64,000 bases of DNA from Gorsachius magnificus (lineage: Eukaryota > Chordata > Aves > Pelecaniformes > Ardeidae): assembly GCA_034008185.1 (NCBI GenBank), contig CM067084.1, forward strand, positions 66,808,612 through 66,872,611. The letters are read 5' to 3'. The translations under genes and the position numbers were made by a program. The notes beneath the pieces are model-generated. The model did not search any database. It worked only from the letters and a program-made list of their open reading frames with translations, and was not told the origin of the DNA. Of the stretch, positions 22,096-35,431 are shown piece by piece (positions within the stretch are counted from its first letter, which is position 1; every line of letters starts with the position of its first letter).

Positions 22096-24828
22096 AACAT
22101 CTGAGCAGCCCTTCTGAGACTGTCAGATTCCAAAGAACTAAATTCCTCTTCTTAAAAAGAGGGACTGTTCAAGCAAACACACTGTAAGCCTTTAAATGGC
22201 AAATCCAAAATGCCACAGTGGGACACCATTTCATGCCTGAAATCTGAGCACAAAGCCTTTATTTTTCCAAGACTTTTTTTTCCAAGTCTTGTAAATAAAC
22301 ACAAGGTAATGGCTTCTCTTAGGAAGCAGAGGGGAGGCAGGCCAGAGATGAGCTTGACATTGGCACTTACTTTGTTTTCAGCTGTGTATAATATTTCATT
22401 AGAATATAGTATTACATTGACTTATGTATTCATTCAATCATGAAATTCAACAGGACTTTTCAGTTCTGTCATCAAAAAAAGCAACAAGAGCAGCAAAGCA
22501 AACTGTATAGTTTTGACCTTTTGCTCTCCTTGCTGAGAATTCATCAAGCAAAATTGTGGCCTTTAAGTCCTTTATGAGTTATTTTGGCTCTGAAAGGTCT
22601 GATGTAATGATGCAAAACTATGTGAATACCTCTGGCTTGCAAACAAATCTGAAAAAAAGAACCAAAACCAAACCAAACCATACTGTTTGATAACTTTAAG
22701 CTACATTGGCCCTTCAGTTTTCCTAGACTCATGGTTTTGCTTTCCATGACGATCTTTCATTTCTGGTCCCCTCTGTCCCAAAGAGATGCATTTCATAACG
22801 TACCTGACCACCAAGCTGTAATGGCTGTATATTTTTATATTCAGCATTGTGTCTGTAGGACAATCAGGATAAAGCAAACCTCTTCTGTAGGCATATTACA
22901 ATTTAAGATGGACATGGTATAGCAGAAGATTAGAGTGAGCAAAAGGCAAAAACCGGCTTGGGAAGAAAGAGATGTAACCGGGTTTTTCTTTTGAAAATTT
23001 TCTCCTTGGAAATTGACTTTTTGAGAAATTTTTTTTTTAATACTTTCTTGTTTAAAATAGAAAAGTTAATGGCTAATAATTTTTAATTTTTGGTTTATTT
23101 CTTTCCTTCTTCTTCTCTCCCCTGTCATCTGGGGTAATGTGGAGACAGATTTTTAATCGTGGTTTGCCCTTTTGAGAACTGAGCAGGCTTTTAATGTGTA
23201 TTTCTCATGAAAAAATGAATATGGAACATATTTTGACAGAGCTTTTTTTGTTTTCTAAAAAATTTCTAAAGATGCTTTCCGTTTTGGGAGCAGTGTCAGC
23301 TATAATTACAAGACTGCAAGCATGGTATAGTAGCTGCAATATCCCCTTAGGTTTATTTTACTCAGGGAGTAGTGTTAAGGATGAACGCTTTGGTAGCAGG
23401 GAGCCTCAGAAAGTTAATCCAAGAAGTAAATTGTAAAAAGGGGGTTGAGGAAATGAAAATGACACTGACATAAGCAGCAGGAGTCTCAGAACCCATCCAG
23501 CAGTTTGATCTGTTGCCACATTGTCAGAATGTCTAATTAAAGAGCTATGTATATAAAAGACAAATTGAAAATGGTGAAAAAATATTAAAGTTAATATAGA
23601 TGTGATTTCACAAGAGATGTGCCATTTATTTTGTTTGACAGCCAGGGATAACTGAATGAGAATGAAAGCAGGAGGGTATGACTGCAGCATATTCATTACC
23701 TAAGTAGGATATCGACTGTACAGCAGCTTTCTGCAATTTCTGATCACAGTTCCCCTTCATATCGCTCAACGTGCTATATCAATATTTATACATTTGGGAT
23801 AACCAACCAACATCGTACAGCTCGATCTACTTTTTTGGTGCATGTTCTCTTTCCAGGGAACTGTGTTTGAGCTTGTCGATTCTATGGATACCACCTCAAG
23901 CAAAAACTCTGGGCACCCTTATAGCAAGACTTGGCTATTTTGATAGATGTCCTTGCATGGCAAAGGCAACAGTTTAATATTATGAGATGAACAGAGATTA
24001 AAAAAAAAAATAAAACAACCCAAAACCCTCAAATGAGACACCCTAGATAGAAGCATCTGGAGCAGAAGGGAAATTAATAATCACTAAGTGTGAATTTACA
24101 AGGTCTGTTCACATTAATAAATTAAAATACTCTCAAGAGAGGATCAGCAGATCTTATCAGACTGGACAACAACTCCCAGAAATAATTTAGAAGTATTTAA
24201 AAGTAGAGGAATTTAGGATTGGCTATGCATCATCAAAGTTGTGTTGCTCTGCTTTGAACAGAATCCCTGAAAATAGTGCTAAAAAAAAGCAAAAGCAAGG
24301 GAAATTATAAGTCATTCCATCCACAGAGAAAACTTTTTTTAACCTACTGAATCATTGCATGACTGTGCCCTAAATGTGCCGTTCTTAAATGTTTAATAAA
24401 TACCTAATTAATACATTAACAAAAATATGTATTTAACCAAGCCTAGGATATTCATAAAAACTATCCCCAAATACCCCATATGTTTTTCAACTTACATCAG
24501 AGCGATGTGAGAGCCCAAAGCTTATTTTCAATGGCTCTGCTGTTGTGGATCTTGTCCCCCCTTGAGCCAGGCACTGGCAGCAGGTTTGCTGTACAGCGGG
24601 TGGGCAGAATGTGCTTGCTTTGCTTCTTGGGGTACGAGGCACACGGGCAGCCTTGCGTTGGGAGAGGAGAAAAGCACAGGTTCCTGCTCACTATTTTGCA
24701 CCTTTACATCTCATCTTTTTCAGATGGGGTTTCTTATGACCCCTGTGAAGGTTTTCCTGTGTTGTTGAGGAGGATTGAAGAATCTGTCCTTTTCTACTCT
24801 GATTATAATTTTATCAGAAAGCTGAGAT
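22096..24828. other. Non-coding stretch, AT-rich
   Basis: No gene is recognised. A short CAAAC-rich low-complexity run lies at about 22657-22681 and an A11 run at 24000-24010. A 165-codon plus-strand frame (24480-24977) overlaps the next repeat fragment and has no recognisable domain. Confidence 0.5.
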
Positions 24829-24898
24829 GTTCTGGGCCAGATCCTTACCTGGCAGGAGTCAGCAGCTACCCCACAGCTGGACTTGGTCTAGTTTGTCA
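24829..24898. repeat. Ancient palindromic amniote repeat fragment ('gggccagatcctta' type)
   Basis: TCTGGGCCAGATCCTTACCT, followed by a CAGGAGTCAGCAGCT segment, matches the end of an old palindromic repeat of sauropsids ('ctgggccagatccttagctggtgtaaatcagcatagctcc'). Similarity is good for the first 20 bases and weak afterwards. Confidence 0.45.
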
Positions 24899-26594
24899 TA
24901 AGTTTTGGAAGTTCATTTGGTGCAATATTTTGGAAAGGTATTTAAAGTTCTACTTCTTGGTGCATTTTTTTTCCTAGTCCCTTTGTTTTGATTCGGTAGG
25001 CTTTATTTTCTTTTCCAAATGTTTTTCTTTTGTTCTAAAATCCAATCATCTTTTCCATTAAAAGAAAATCCCTATACTCTCCACAGCACTATTTTAAAAT
25101 GACATTATTCTTCCAGTTAGAAAGTATGCTAATGGTTTTGATTTCTTTCATTTTTCCTATTGCTGTTCACAGCTGCAGCTGCTGAAGTTTTCAATATACT
25201 TGTATTTTTGAAAATATTTTTAATAAAAAATAGTTTAAACTCTCCCAGTCTGCTGTTCAAGGAATCTCACAATTTACATTTTTCACATCATTTTCCATTA
25301 GAAAGCACCATAAGCATTCAGCACAGGGCACTACACGGTACCCAAGCAGTGTGCAAAAGTCCCTGGGGACAGTGCAATATGGTGAAGGGGTGCAGCCACA
25401 GGAAGTGAGTGCTGTGGGACCGTGCCACTGGAAGATGTGAGCTTTCAGAGGTACAGCAAAAGAAAAAAATAAGTGAACTTTCTGCCCATTAAACTGGTGG
25501 CTGTTGGAGCAGTGCTACACATGGAGCAGCTGGTGAAACAGCAGTAGGTGGAGATGCAGGTGAAGGCAGCAGTAGAGTTTGAGATGGTTTGGAATACAGG
25601 GAAACGCCTGAGTGGAAACAAGCAATGCAAATATCGGTACTGCGGAAAAGAGGAGGAAACTGAGGTCGATAAGGGCATTTTCCAGTTATGAAGAAGTTGT
25701 CAGGACTGGAGTGGGTAGTGTTGTGCTATGTGTGTTACCATTGCTACCTGCAACTACTGCTTCATACAGTGCCCAGTGATGAAGGGCAACTCCTCCTTTT
25801 ACAGGAGAGATCTGCTCAAAGGCATCCTCCAGGACAGTAGAAAAAATAGGGGTACGACTCACTCTCCGAAAGCTCTCCAACGCCATAGCCACAAGGTCCT
25901 ACTTCTCCAAGTGAGGATGGGCACAGCCTGAGCCTGAGCATTCACATTAGCCTTGGGGCAGAGCACCAAGGAGCCATGTGGGGGAGTTTTGAGTTGGCCT
26001 GTAGTAATCAAACTTCTGGTATTTGTGTTGTCCAAGGAGGAGACCAAGACAAAGAGCACTCAGCCCTGTCAGCTAACGGTGACCATAGACTGTCTGAAAG
26101 GCATCGTGTCCCCACTCACCTGACACTGTCCCTGACAGCTGCTTTCAGATATTGGTACGTATTTTAAATTTAAGGAACAAAGTGGCAGGAAATGGAGGGG
26201 CAAAAGGGAAAGAGCAGGGGCAAAGCTGACAAGGTTTCGCGTGTGGCTGAAGGGCAGAGATGATATGGTAGGGAGAAACCCTGGAAAGGGGAGGGGAAGG
26301 GTGATTAGATAGCCTAATACATTTTTTCTTCAATGTTTAATTTTCTTAGGAGTATATGCTGCTTTTTATGACAGTGACAGATAATGAAGGAGTCAAAAGA
26401 TAATAAGCTCGGTGTTCAGAGAAGATCCCAAGAAGTGGAATGTTATAGGTCTGTTTGGAAAGCTGAAATCCTCTGGTGATAGGAGATGGATGGGTTGGCT
26501 GGATGCCCCATGAGATTTTCCTCAGTCAATCTAAAATTAATTCCCCTTCATAATTAAAATACATTTTATATTTTTAGGAGCAGCTCTTTAAGTG
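24899..26594. other. Non-coding stretch
   Basis: No gene is recognised. Between 25445 and 26059 several frames of 60-77 codons lie end to end on the minus strand in different frames, without family motifs. A purine-rich run with AAAGGGGAGGGGAAGGG lies near 26286-26301. Confidence 0.45.
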
Positions 26595-26610
26595 TTTTTT
26601 TTTTTTTTTT
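26595..26610 (+). repeat. Poly-T tract (T16)
   Basis: Sixteen uninterrupted T residues. No adjacent retrocopy signature (polyadenylation signal or target duplication) is visible on the minus strand. Confidence 0.9.
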
Positions 26611-26764
26611 CCTACTCCTTTTTACTGTGTAGCAGAAAAAGGCCACTTTAATTGCTAGTTTGCCTGATTTAGGATGAAAAAACCCCCAGGATGTTAATGT
26701 CTGCCTTTCTTAGCTACTCATTTGATCTTCTACCCATTGTATAAGCTATAATGTATTTATCCCT

Positions 26765-26905
26765 GCAATAGATCTCTAAGACAGTGAACTGCTAGTATTA
26801 ATTTACAGATAAAGAGCTGTGGCACAGTCAGACAATGCAGGTTTCCCAAAATCCTGTGGGAAGTAGATGATGGACCAGGATTGTGAACTTCAGCCTCTCA
26901 GCCTT
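26765..26905 (-). repeat. MIR-like SINE fragment (minus strand)
   Basis: The run TAGTATTAATTTACAGATAA, AGAGCTGTGGCACAGTCAGA, then 'tttcccaaaatcctgtgggaagtagatgatggaccaggattgtgaactt' follows the reverse complement of MIR: 'attatccccattttacagatgaggaaactgaggcacag...cccaaggtcacacagctagtaagtggcagagctgggattcgaaccc'. It is diverged but in the right order. Confidence 0.62.
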
Positions 26906-27310
26906 GGGCCGTTCTTCCTGCTCAGGCGTCTGGGGCCGATACCTCTGTCAGAAGGTACGGAGGTGCCGTGTGGAGTCCTGCAGGCGACCTTCTGTCCTGG
27001 GGAGCCTGGTGGCACAGCGGGCCAAGTGGATTTTTCAAAAAGGTGCCGCAGTGGTTTGCGCCTGATCCTCCTGCGGTCATTGATACAGCTCCCACTGGTT
27101 TCCGTTCAGATGGTCAGGCCACTGCTGGAGCCCTCCATAAAAACCCTGAAGCAAATCAATTTGTTACACCTTTTTATTTTTTTAGCACGCTTTGGTGGAA
27201 GCTTCCTCTGGAGTAAAGCCAAACCAGTTCACTCCCTCACAGTGTTCCTTTTGGCTGTTTAACTGAGCAGATCCCAGTTGCTGACCCCAGCCTACAAGCC
27301 AGCTTCTGTG
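26906..27310. other. Non-coding stretch
   Basis: Three overlapping plus-strand frames (up to 131 codons, 26867-27262) run through the MIR-like sequence and beyond. No family motif is present, and the start lies inside the repeat, so a gene is unlikely. Confidence 0.5.
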
Positions 27311-27368
27311 TCCATTAAAGGCAGTGGGAGTCCAGCATCAGGAGTGACAACAGCAGCAGCATCTGACC
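27311..27368. repeat. Possible ancient amniote repeat fragment
   Basis: CCATTAAAGGCAGTGGGAGT, ending in GCATCTGACCCC, resembles the pattern 'ccattgaagtcagtgggagtt...aggatctggccc'. The match is weak. Confidence 0.3.
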
Positions 27369-28939
27369 CCAATTTACCATAGTTGCAAACTGGAAGATGG
27401 GAATTCAGTAATATATGTTGGCAGATTTCCTCGTGCTCCCGGACACCGGATCACTGCAATTCATCCAAATTCCAGTTTATCCCCTAGGAATACAATGAGT
27501 CAATTAACCCTTTACATAAATCGACCATTCCAGAGCAATCACACAGCATCTGTTTCTGTATTTTATCCGTTACATAATAAAAATCTTCCTCTTGCCTTTC
27601 TGTTTCCTATTGCATTCTGTGCTGTGGATAAATACCACCAGTGCCTGCCAAGTCACAGTTGCAGAGACCTACTGCAGAAAATGGAACCAGAGGCACACGT
27701 TGGGAGAAATCCTCTTAAACGCCGTGCTTCAAATTGAATGCCTACAGTGCTGCATGGCAAATTTAAAACTTAAATCCACACCTCATTAGCAATGAATCCT
27801 GATGAGTAAGTTAAGTAGAAGAAACATCAATAATTTATAGTGATGAACTCAGCATTTTCTCCCTCCCTTTTTCTTTTTGTGTTGCATCTGTCTTTGGAAG
27901 CCTGTAGTATGTTACAGATGAAGTGCCAGAGATGAGCTAGAAAGAAAAAAGCTAGGAGCTTTTCCAGGGAGACAGAGAATAAATATAGGGCCTCCACAAA
28001 TGCAAACACACATGCTTTGGACAGTTAAGAATTTTTAATCGCACAGTGGCTTATCTTCTCAGAACTTCCCAAGTGGCAAAATATATCCCCAGGAAAAGAA
28101 ATGACAGCAGACGAAAAGCAAAGAGAACCAGAAAACAAAATTCAAATCAGACAGCCTACTGTAATACAATTCAGAATTACTTGTTCCCTGAATGACAAAA
28201 GTAGTAGTCACAACTATGATCAATTTTTCTCAAAGAAGGCTACCAATTTAGCAGTGGGTAAACATCTTACAGCTATCCTGGCTGAACTAGAATAGAGGGA
28301 GTGAACCAAATGATTAGATTTCAAAGTGTGAATGAGCTTGTGCTGTTTTTAACAGACTCCTTTGGAATATAGCTGTGGTTTGTGTTGGTGTTTGTCACTC
28401 TGTGTTATTTCCTCAGTTGCCTAGCTTGGCTTTACCTTAGAGCTTTATTCTACAGTAGATATCCCATGTGTAACAGTAGGAGGGACTTTTTTTAGAAAGC
28501 CTACTATATATTGATGAACTCTTTTATCCAGCTCTATTACTGTTACCTCCCTTTTTGCATAAGCACTTAGCAAATGTATTTTCTGCTGGTGAAGGAAATT
28601 GAGGATGGAGCTAGGTGTTCCTTAGAAGAAAAGTTCTTTCTTTTCAAGGACTATAAAAATTCTTCTACCTTGAATGCAGAAAAAAAATTCAAAACATTAA
28701 TACTATGAAGCTTTAAGTGAAGCAATTTCTTTGTTCAAATTCCCCAAATTTATTCCATGATACTATAGGCCTGTTCTTTTATTCAGAGTCATAGTATGGG
28801 AAGCTTTTCTAATGTTGATCTCTCCTTTGCCTCCCTTGGAGGTAGTCATCTGCATGAAAATGTACTTAAATCAATCTTCAGTCTGTCTTCTTGTAGTCAG
28901 CGTAATTTTCACTTGAGGCTTCCATTGTTTCAGCAATCA
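27369..28939. other. Non-coding stretch, AT-rich
   Basis: No gene, RNA or repeat is recognised. Frames are at most 80 codons. Confidence 0.5.
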
Positions 28940-30110
28940 CTAAGATGAAATGTTGAGGCTGGCAATAGAGAGCCTGGGTTGTCCACAGTGTATGTGTGGC
29001 AGGCAATGGGCAAAGTTATAATGTAATATAAACCTTGTAGCTCTAATGAATCAATTTTTTTCAAGTAGCCAGAAGAATTATGAACTTTCATTTCTAGGCT
29101 CATGTTGAAGGTTCACATCTCTCTTGAGTAACAGGATAAGAGATGAGAGGTGTAATTTTTTGTGTGTGTGAAAAGTGCTTTTCTATTGGTACCTGGGTGT
29201 TAGTGTCCTGTATTGTTTTACTTGTGAGTTTGCTCTGGGAAACAGTGATTGCTTGGTTTTGCAAGTGTTGTTTCAATGAAGGAAGAAGGTGTGTTCCTAC
29301 AGTGTGTGTTTGTGGGATCCACACTGGTGGCAGTGCAGATGTGTTGTCAGGTCCTGCATTTATTCCTCAGGCATGGTCAGGTTCCTAGTTTGTAGAGGTT
29401 TACATCTGAGATGACTTTAACAAAGTTGGGATGCTGCTAGGAGGGGAAGTTTGAGAAATTTTCTTTAGAAGAGGGTTGTCTTACAGTTAATTATCTGTAT
29501 AGGTCTTAGGTTAGGATGATAAGTAACCTCTTCAGAGTAATGTTCTAGCAAGGTTCAAAATCCTTTTGATTTCATTAAGGTGGACATTTTGAGTGTTCTC
29601 TTTAGAAAAAAAAAATTGAGATAATTGAGAGTATGGCTGTACCTGATTTATTTCTCATGTGTCTGCTGATTTCATGGAGATAGGTTTAACTCTCTATTAA
29701 TATTTTTTTTTTTTCTAACAGGAAGCAGTTTGTAGGCTACTGCTCCTTATGATGACCACAGGAAGACTTACAGGCTTAGAGACAGTTCTATAGAGTGTTA
29801 TTTCATTAAATTTGTTGTGAGTTAAATCACAACAAGGTGGAAAAGCTGAAATTCTGGTTAGAGGTTATGTTCTCTGGGTATACTAAAAGAGGTTATGATG
29901 CTACCTTGGGGAGGGGTTCTGGGATATAGACTGGTGACATCCACGATTCCAGGTGAGTTAACTAAGATATCACGTGGACTTGTCCACACAATTAATAGAT
30001 TAGGCAAAATAGTACTTTCTAAAATTGGGTAAGTTGACTTGAGTTGGATAGCAGGTTTGAAAAACCTCTTTGGTTGTATTATAAAAAAAAACCTCAAACA
30101 TTTGCAGTTG
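28940..30110. other. Strand-asymmetric segment, G/T-rich on the plus strand
   Basis: By hand count, positions 29161-29340 contain about 56 G and 22 C on the plus strand, and T also exceeds A in several lines. The minus strand is correspondingly A/C-rich. It carries two short open frames (74 codons at 29100-29324, rich in Gln, Thr and Ser; 79 codons at 29858-30097) separated by stops and a T12 run at 29703-29714. I recognise no protein family in either. It may be a decayed insertion whose sense strand is minus, or an effect of plus-strand transcription. Confidence 0.35.
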
Positions 30111-33021
30111 CCTTAGTCATCTAATGATCAGACTCTACAGACTGAAGGACAAAAAGTTTTCTGCCTTTATGAAAATTATTCAGATTAAAAAAAATAATCC
30201 TGTTCCTTTAGAGTGAAATTACAATTTTTATTTGTTTAGCTCTTTGTACAAAGGACAAGAGATTGCACAAGATTAATTGGCACTTACTGACCACAAAGCA
30301 TTTAGTGAAAACCCAGAGGGTCAAATGCAGCTCTAATGTAAAGGGAGGAAGAGGAGGGAGATGAGCAGTTGCTTTAACACTTCAAGTGATGTAGAAGCAT
30401 GTAGGTTAACTGGTGCTTGGTAAAGGAATTAAAGTCTTACAGACCTGGGTAAATCCACGGCTGCTGTACCATGACTAATATACACAGAAGAATGAACCTG
30501 TTACCAAACACAGCAGAAGTTTAATTTCATACCAACAGGCAAGGAAGGGTGTCAGCTGTATTTTCAATGCCTATTTAGAATGACAATAACAATTATTTCT
30601 CAGGGATTGTTTTACAGAGAATTTAAAGATATATAGTATGTGTATCATTTAACTGGCATCTGTATTGCCTCAGGACTGAACCGAGGTAATCCAAGACTGC
30701 AGCCAGATAAACTTCCCCACTTCTATAAGGGGAAGTTTTCTTTGGGTGACGGTAGGCTGCAGAGTCTGGATGTATTGTGTAGATATCAATTTAGCTATTT
30801 CCAGCTCTTTGGAGACACTTGCTGCACTGGGTAAGAGGGGCTTCATTATTTTCAAGGGTATTTTTAAAATTTTATTTACTTATTTTGAATTGGACATAAA
30901 GATGGAAAGAATTATGAAGAAAAATAGGTGTTCCACTGACTTCTGTATCACTCCAGTACAGGAGAGATGTTTCTATAGGGGTACTTCTGCTGTTTATCTC
31001 AGATGCAGATTTACTGGGCAGTAGGGCTGAAAAAGTGGGAAGAAAAATGTCATTGGCACAGCCTTGTGCAACCTGTATGCCCCATGTCACATAGCGGTCA
31101 CAGGCCTGTCCCTACTGCTATGTCCTCATGATCAAAATATCAAGAGAAAGTGCAGGATTTCTAGATTCACACCAGGAGAATATTTTCAAACTCTTCCTGT
31201 CTACTAGTGAAAACAATGGATTTTAAGTAGACAATGGGGGAGGAATATTTGAGTGTTCATAGTTCATCATTGCGTAGTACAAATTGATTAAAGAGCATCC
31301 CTGAAGGCTAGTGCCTTGAAAGCATGCCGGCCACCGCCAGACATGCAGTGTGACTTTCAAAGTTAGTGTCTTGCATGTGTTTTACACGATGCCCACCTCC
31401 CCTTTCCTATTTGCTCTAATACTGACTCCATCCTGCTGGTTTTCTGCTCCCATGCCAGTACTCTTGTTCTGAACCTGCCTGTAGCCCCTTGCCTTCCATG
31501 GAGCAAAATGCTGTGTACTTTGTTGTCTTTCCTGTTGTCCTGAGAGCAAACTCTACCAAAGCCGGCCTTGATCCCTACTGAATCCTTCAAATACCTTCCA
31601 GTGGGGGTTTGTAGCACCCCTTGAGCCAAGCTTGCTCATGATGTTTGTATCCAGAACCTGCCCGTCTCCCAGGCATGATTACACTGGTCTCTATGCTGCT
31701 TCTAACTCTGCAGAGATCTTCCCTCCCTCATAGCCCAGCTTCGCATGTTTCAGGCTAAAAGTGGCCTCACCTGTGCTGATGGGCCTGGGCAACTCCTCAA
31801 AGAGAAAAAGCATCCTTCTCTGTAGTTCTGTCATGGTTGCACAAGTTCAGCTGGTTGCAATAGTTCAGGTGACCATTGCCCAGGGATGAGGAAGAGGATT
31901 AATCAAATCAATACAATCAGATCGTCATCGCCATGCAAGCAGCCATTGCCTTTTGACCCTTTCCCATCCACCCTATCTCATCCCCATGACAGAAAATAAA
32001 TACTGCTCTCCTCCTCCAGATGCTAGAATGGAGAAAGCATTCAGTGGTGGAGATGGACAGGGTGAGAGCAGCATTTATGAGGTTTCTCTCATCCCCTAAG
32101 AGGTATTACCCTGCCTTGTTAGGTACTGAGAATTGCTGCTCTAAGGTGAGCTGAAATATATTCCGTCTTGCTTGTTACTGCATTTTGGTTCCAAAAGATT
32201 AATACCAATAAAGAAGAACACAAACCCATGGATGACTTAACCTGTTGTACTAGTGTTAATTAGTGAAATAGAGACAAACAAGATTTAGTAGTGAACATCT
32301 CTGGAAAACATGTGTATTTTAAAGACACTGTTATTCCAGTACTATCTAAGCTACAAGAACAACAGTGAATTTGATTTAGCAGGGGAGAAAAAAGAGGCAG
32401 GCAGCTACTCTGAATGTGAACTGCTGGCAGAAGAGAGCTGCACTTTCTCCCTTCTGGCTGCTGAGGGTTGCCACGTTGTAAACGCTAGGTACCTTGAGGT
32501 CTTGGTAGTCATTTTGCTCATTTCAGTACACGATGTCCCTGACTTATGTCTCAGATCTGAAGGAGATTTTCTAGAAAGTCTTAATTAGGCTTGCAGTTGT
32601 TGCCAGTCAGGAAAGTCCTTGGTGTAGGCAGGGTGGCAGACATTAAAGAAAAGTTATTAGGATAGTTTTTGAAAGTGCCGTGAAACCTCTGAGAAGCCAA
32701 AGATTTGAAAGTCCTCAAAGGGCAGAGGAAAAGAGCAGAAGGCACAGCCTCTTTACGGTGATTACATGATAACTCATCAATAACAGCCTCCTATGTGCTC
32801 ATCGGGTCCCTGACGCTGGATGTGCTCTGTGCTGTAAGACAATCCTAAAACTAACGGAGATGTAATCTTAAATCAAAGAGGAGCACTTGGGGGGTGGGTA
32901 GGGGGAGAAATAGTTTAAGGAAAGAGAGTTTTAGAGAAATACAGTTGTTAGCTTGAATGAAGAACCAGCATGTACCAACATCTCCTTTGAGTCCAGAAGC
33001 ACCTTGTAAGGGTCTGAACGC
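30111..33021. other. Non-coding stretch
   Basis: No gene is recognised; frames are at most 92 codons. A G-rich run (GGGGGGTGGGTAGGGGG, 32889-32905) lies near the right end. Plus-strand G excess continues in a milder form. Confidence 0.45.
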
Positions 33022-33039
33022 TTTTTTTTTTTTTTTTTT
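33022..33039 (+). repeat. Poly-T tract (T18)
   Basis: Eighteen uninterrupted T residues. A minus-strand retrocopy would have its body to the right, but no polyadenylation signal or duplication is visible there. Confidence 0.9.
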
Positions 33040-34479
33040 AATGCGAAAAGTACCAGTGCCTTTCTATACAAAAAACTGCTTTATGTGGATGCTCTTAAAA
33101 GAAGGATCTGATCATTTAGACTCAGTAACAATCTTCCTAGGTCAGAGAGTGGTTTTTAATTAAGCTGATGGTCCAGCTATTTTAATTACCTTTGTAGTTG
33201 CAGGTAAAGGCAATATTCACTGCTTCCCATCTTCAGTTAAAAAGCAGTGATGCACTGCACATTATACCACAGTGCTTCTGTATTCCCATGGCTCAGGAAC
33301 GGATGAAAAAAAAAAAAATACTGTAAACATATGTTTAAACTGGGAAATATTTTAAGATGAAAGACAGTATGGGGGAGGAAAGTATGGTACTGATCTTCCC
33401 CTTAGAAAAAGGAGAAAAACCCAAACCTTAAAATGAAGTATCAGTGAGCATTACCAGAAGTTCAGCTTTACCACTAAAAGGCAGCTCATGACCTTTATAA
33501 TTTCTTCTGAATGGGAGCAGGGCATCAGCACTCCAACCTATACAAAGGGTGATGTCTGTGCACATCATTTGCCTTTATTTTAATGCAGAGAGTCTGAACG
33601 CACGTTGTGGTGATCTGAGCCAAGGAGGAGAGTTGATGGCTGGGATGACAGCCTGGCCTCAGCATAGCTGGCCTGGGTGGGGTCCCCCTCTGTGCGGGGA
33701 GCTGCCAAGCTAGATCACTGAGTAAGCAAGCCACGTTGTGAAATAAGTCTTCCAGGCCTTCATAGGCCATATACTCTCTTTCATTAAATAACATACTGAA
33801 TTGTCCCTAAGCCAGTCCTAGAGGGTTAGTGGTTTGGTAGCTGGCCAGCATCTTGTTATAAACTTTCTGGCACAAACTAGTGATATTTGTAACAAATCCT
33901 ATTGATGTGTTAATGTAAGGAATTTGGAAACGCTCACTTAGATGTCCCAAAAGGGGATGAATTTCAGTACTTTCTTGACTTATTTCACCAAGAAGATCTT
34001 TACCAAAAAAACATCAAGTCAAAGCTCACGCTCAAGAAATAAACCAGAAAATCATGTGTCTGATTAATGCTGCATGGTGTCTTTTTTTTTTTCCAGCTAG
34101 TGAGATATCCATAAGCAGGTCATGAGTATCTCTTATGCATATCTGATAAATATTTTTTCCTCTGGCTTGATGATAAAAGTTTGCACTCAGCATAGCAAAA
34201 TTCAAACGTTGCTGTTTAATAGCAATTTGTAATGTAAGTCACGGGGTGCTGTTTTTCTACATATTTTCCATAATTGCATGGACAAGGAAGAAATTCTGAA
34301 ATAGCTGCTTCCAGACAAAAATCAGGCTTTCTGGCTGTAAACAGATGCCTTACTGGATGCCCTGATGTCCTTGTAATTCCTCAGTGGAACCCAAAAGGCT
34401 CTGTACAATGGTAAAATCCACACTCAGGCATACAGCTGTACGCTTGTACCTCTAGCTTGAGAACTTGCTTTGGCAAATT
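33040..34479. other. Non-coding stretch
   Basis: No gene is recognised. It includes an A13 run (33306-33318) and a T11 run (34082-34092). Confidence 0.5.
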
Positions 34480-35400
34480 CTTGTACATATGACTGAAATT
34501 TGGGGGTCGTTCCCAACCTGTGGCTGTGTGTTCCCCAAAAGAGGTGTGGATTTTCCTGAAATAAAGACATTTTATAAAGCATTCTCCAGGATTCTTGATA
34601 CAGTAATTTCTTATGTGTAGGTAGGACAATTATTCACGTGGTGTTTGGAGGCCACCATGCATATTTGAGCCCTGCTGTGTTGTGGCAGAGCCAGCATCTG
34701 AGGTGATGGTTTCCTTGCAGAGCTTAGGCAGGAGGTTGCTTTGATTTCTGTGTTTGACCAGAGAACTGGTGGGTGTCTAGGCTCACTAGGGCTTGTAAGA
34801 AAAGGTTCTACAAACCCAAGTATTTTACTTTAGGAAGAGTGTAGTAAAGGTATCCAGAGTAGCTCGAGGTGTCATTTCTGGACAACAGGAGAGTTTGAGA
34901 AGGGTTTTTATGGATTTGTACAAATCATGCAAGGCTTAAAGAAAACACACGGAATTGTTGTGGCATCTGGTAATGTATATTAAGTACGTTGATTTATCCC
35001 ACAGCAAAGGCAGGCAGTTGTCTCTGTCACCTATCAGTCAGTTATGATTAATTCTTGATATGGTGGAATTTTGTATGGTTGAAGTAGTTTATTCTTTTTT
35101 GGCTTACAGAGGTTACTAGATACAGTGATTAGTGTGGCTAATTCATGAGTCATTGTTTAAAAGTCAAGGATGATGGTTCATTCTGGCAAAAGTTATTAAT
35201 AAACTAAGTGCTCAGCACTATGTTTTAAGGTCCTAGAAGAATAAGCCTCCTTCCACAAGGAAATATAAAGTGGTGAGTCCTTTCCTAGGTTAGCTGTTAT
35301 GCCAGAAGCACATCGTTCATAGGGTTTACCTCTGTGAATGAGTTAACATATGGAGTAAGAGTGAGTTTTAAATAATGACTTACACAAGACATGCCAGAGG
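34480..35400. other. Second strand-asymmetric segment, G/T-rich on the plus strand
   Basis: By hand count, 34861-34920 has about 19 G to 6 C, and 35041-35100 has 13 G to 2 C. The minus strand is A/C-rich and broken by stops in all frames. No family is recognised. It resembles the 28.9-30.1 kb segment in character, though I see no shared sequence. Confidence 0.3.
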
Positions 35401-35431
35401 ATACCTGACCTGGTGATGGTGTCTGGGAAGA

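Noticed and set aside
24480..24977. 165-codon plus-strand frame as a gene
   Set aside because: It overlaps an old repeat fragment, starts without context and shows no family motif.
25445..26059. Series of minus-strand frames as a broken gene
   Set aside because: Three short frames lie in different phases with no shared protein signature; no parent family recognised.
32889..32905. G-quadruplex (GGGGGGTGGGTAGGGGG)
   Set aside because: Only three separated G-runs are available for a three-layer structure; at most a two-layer fold.
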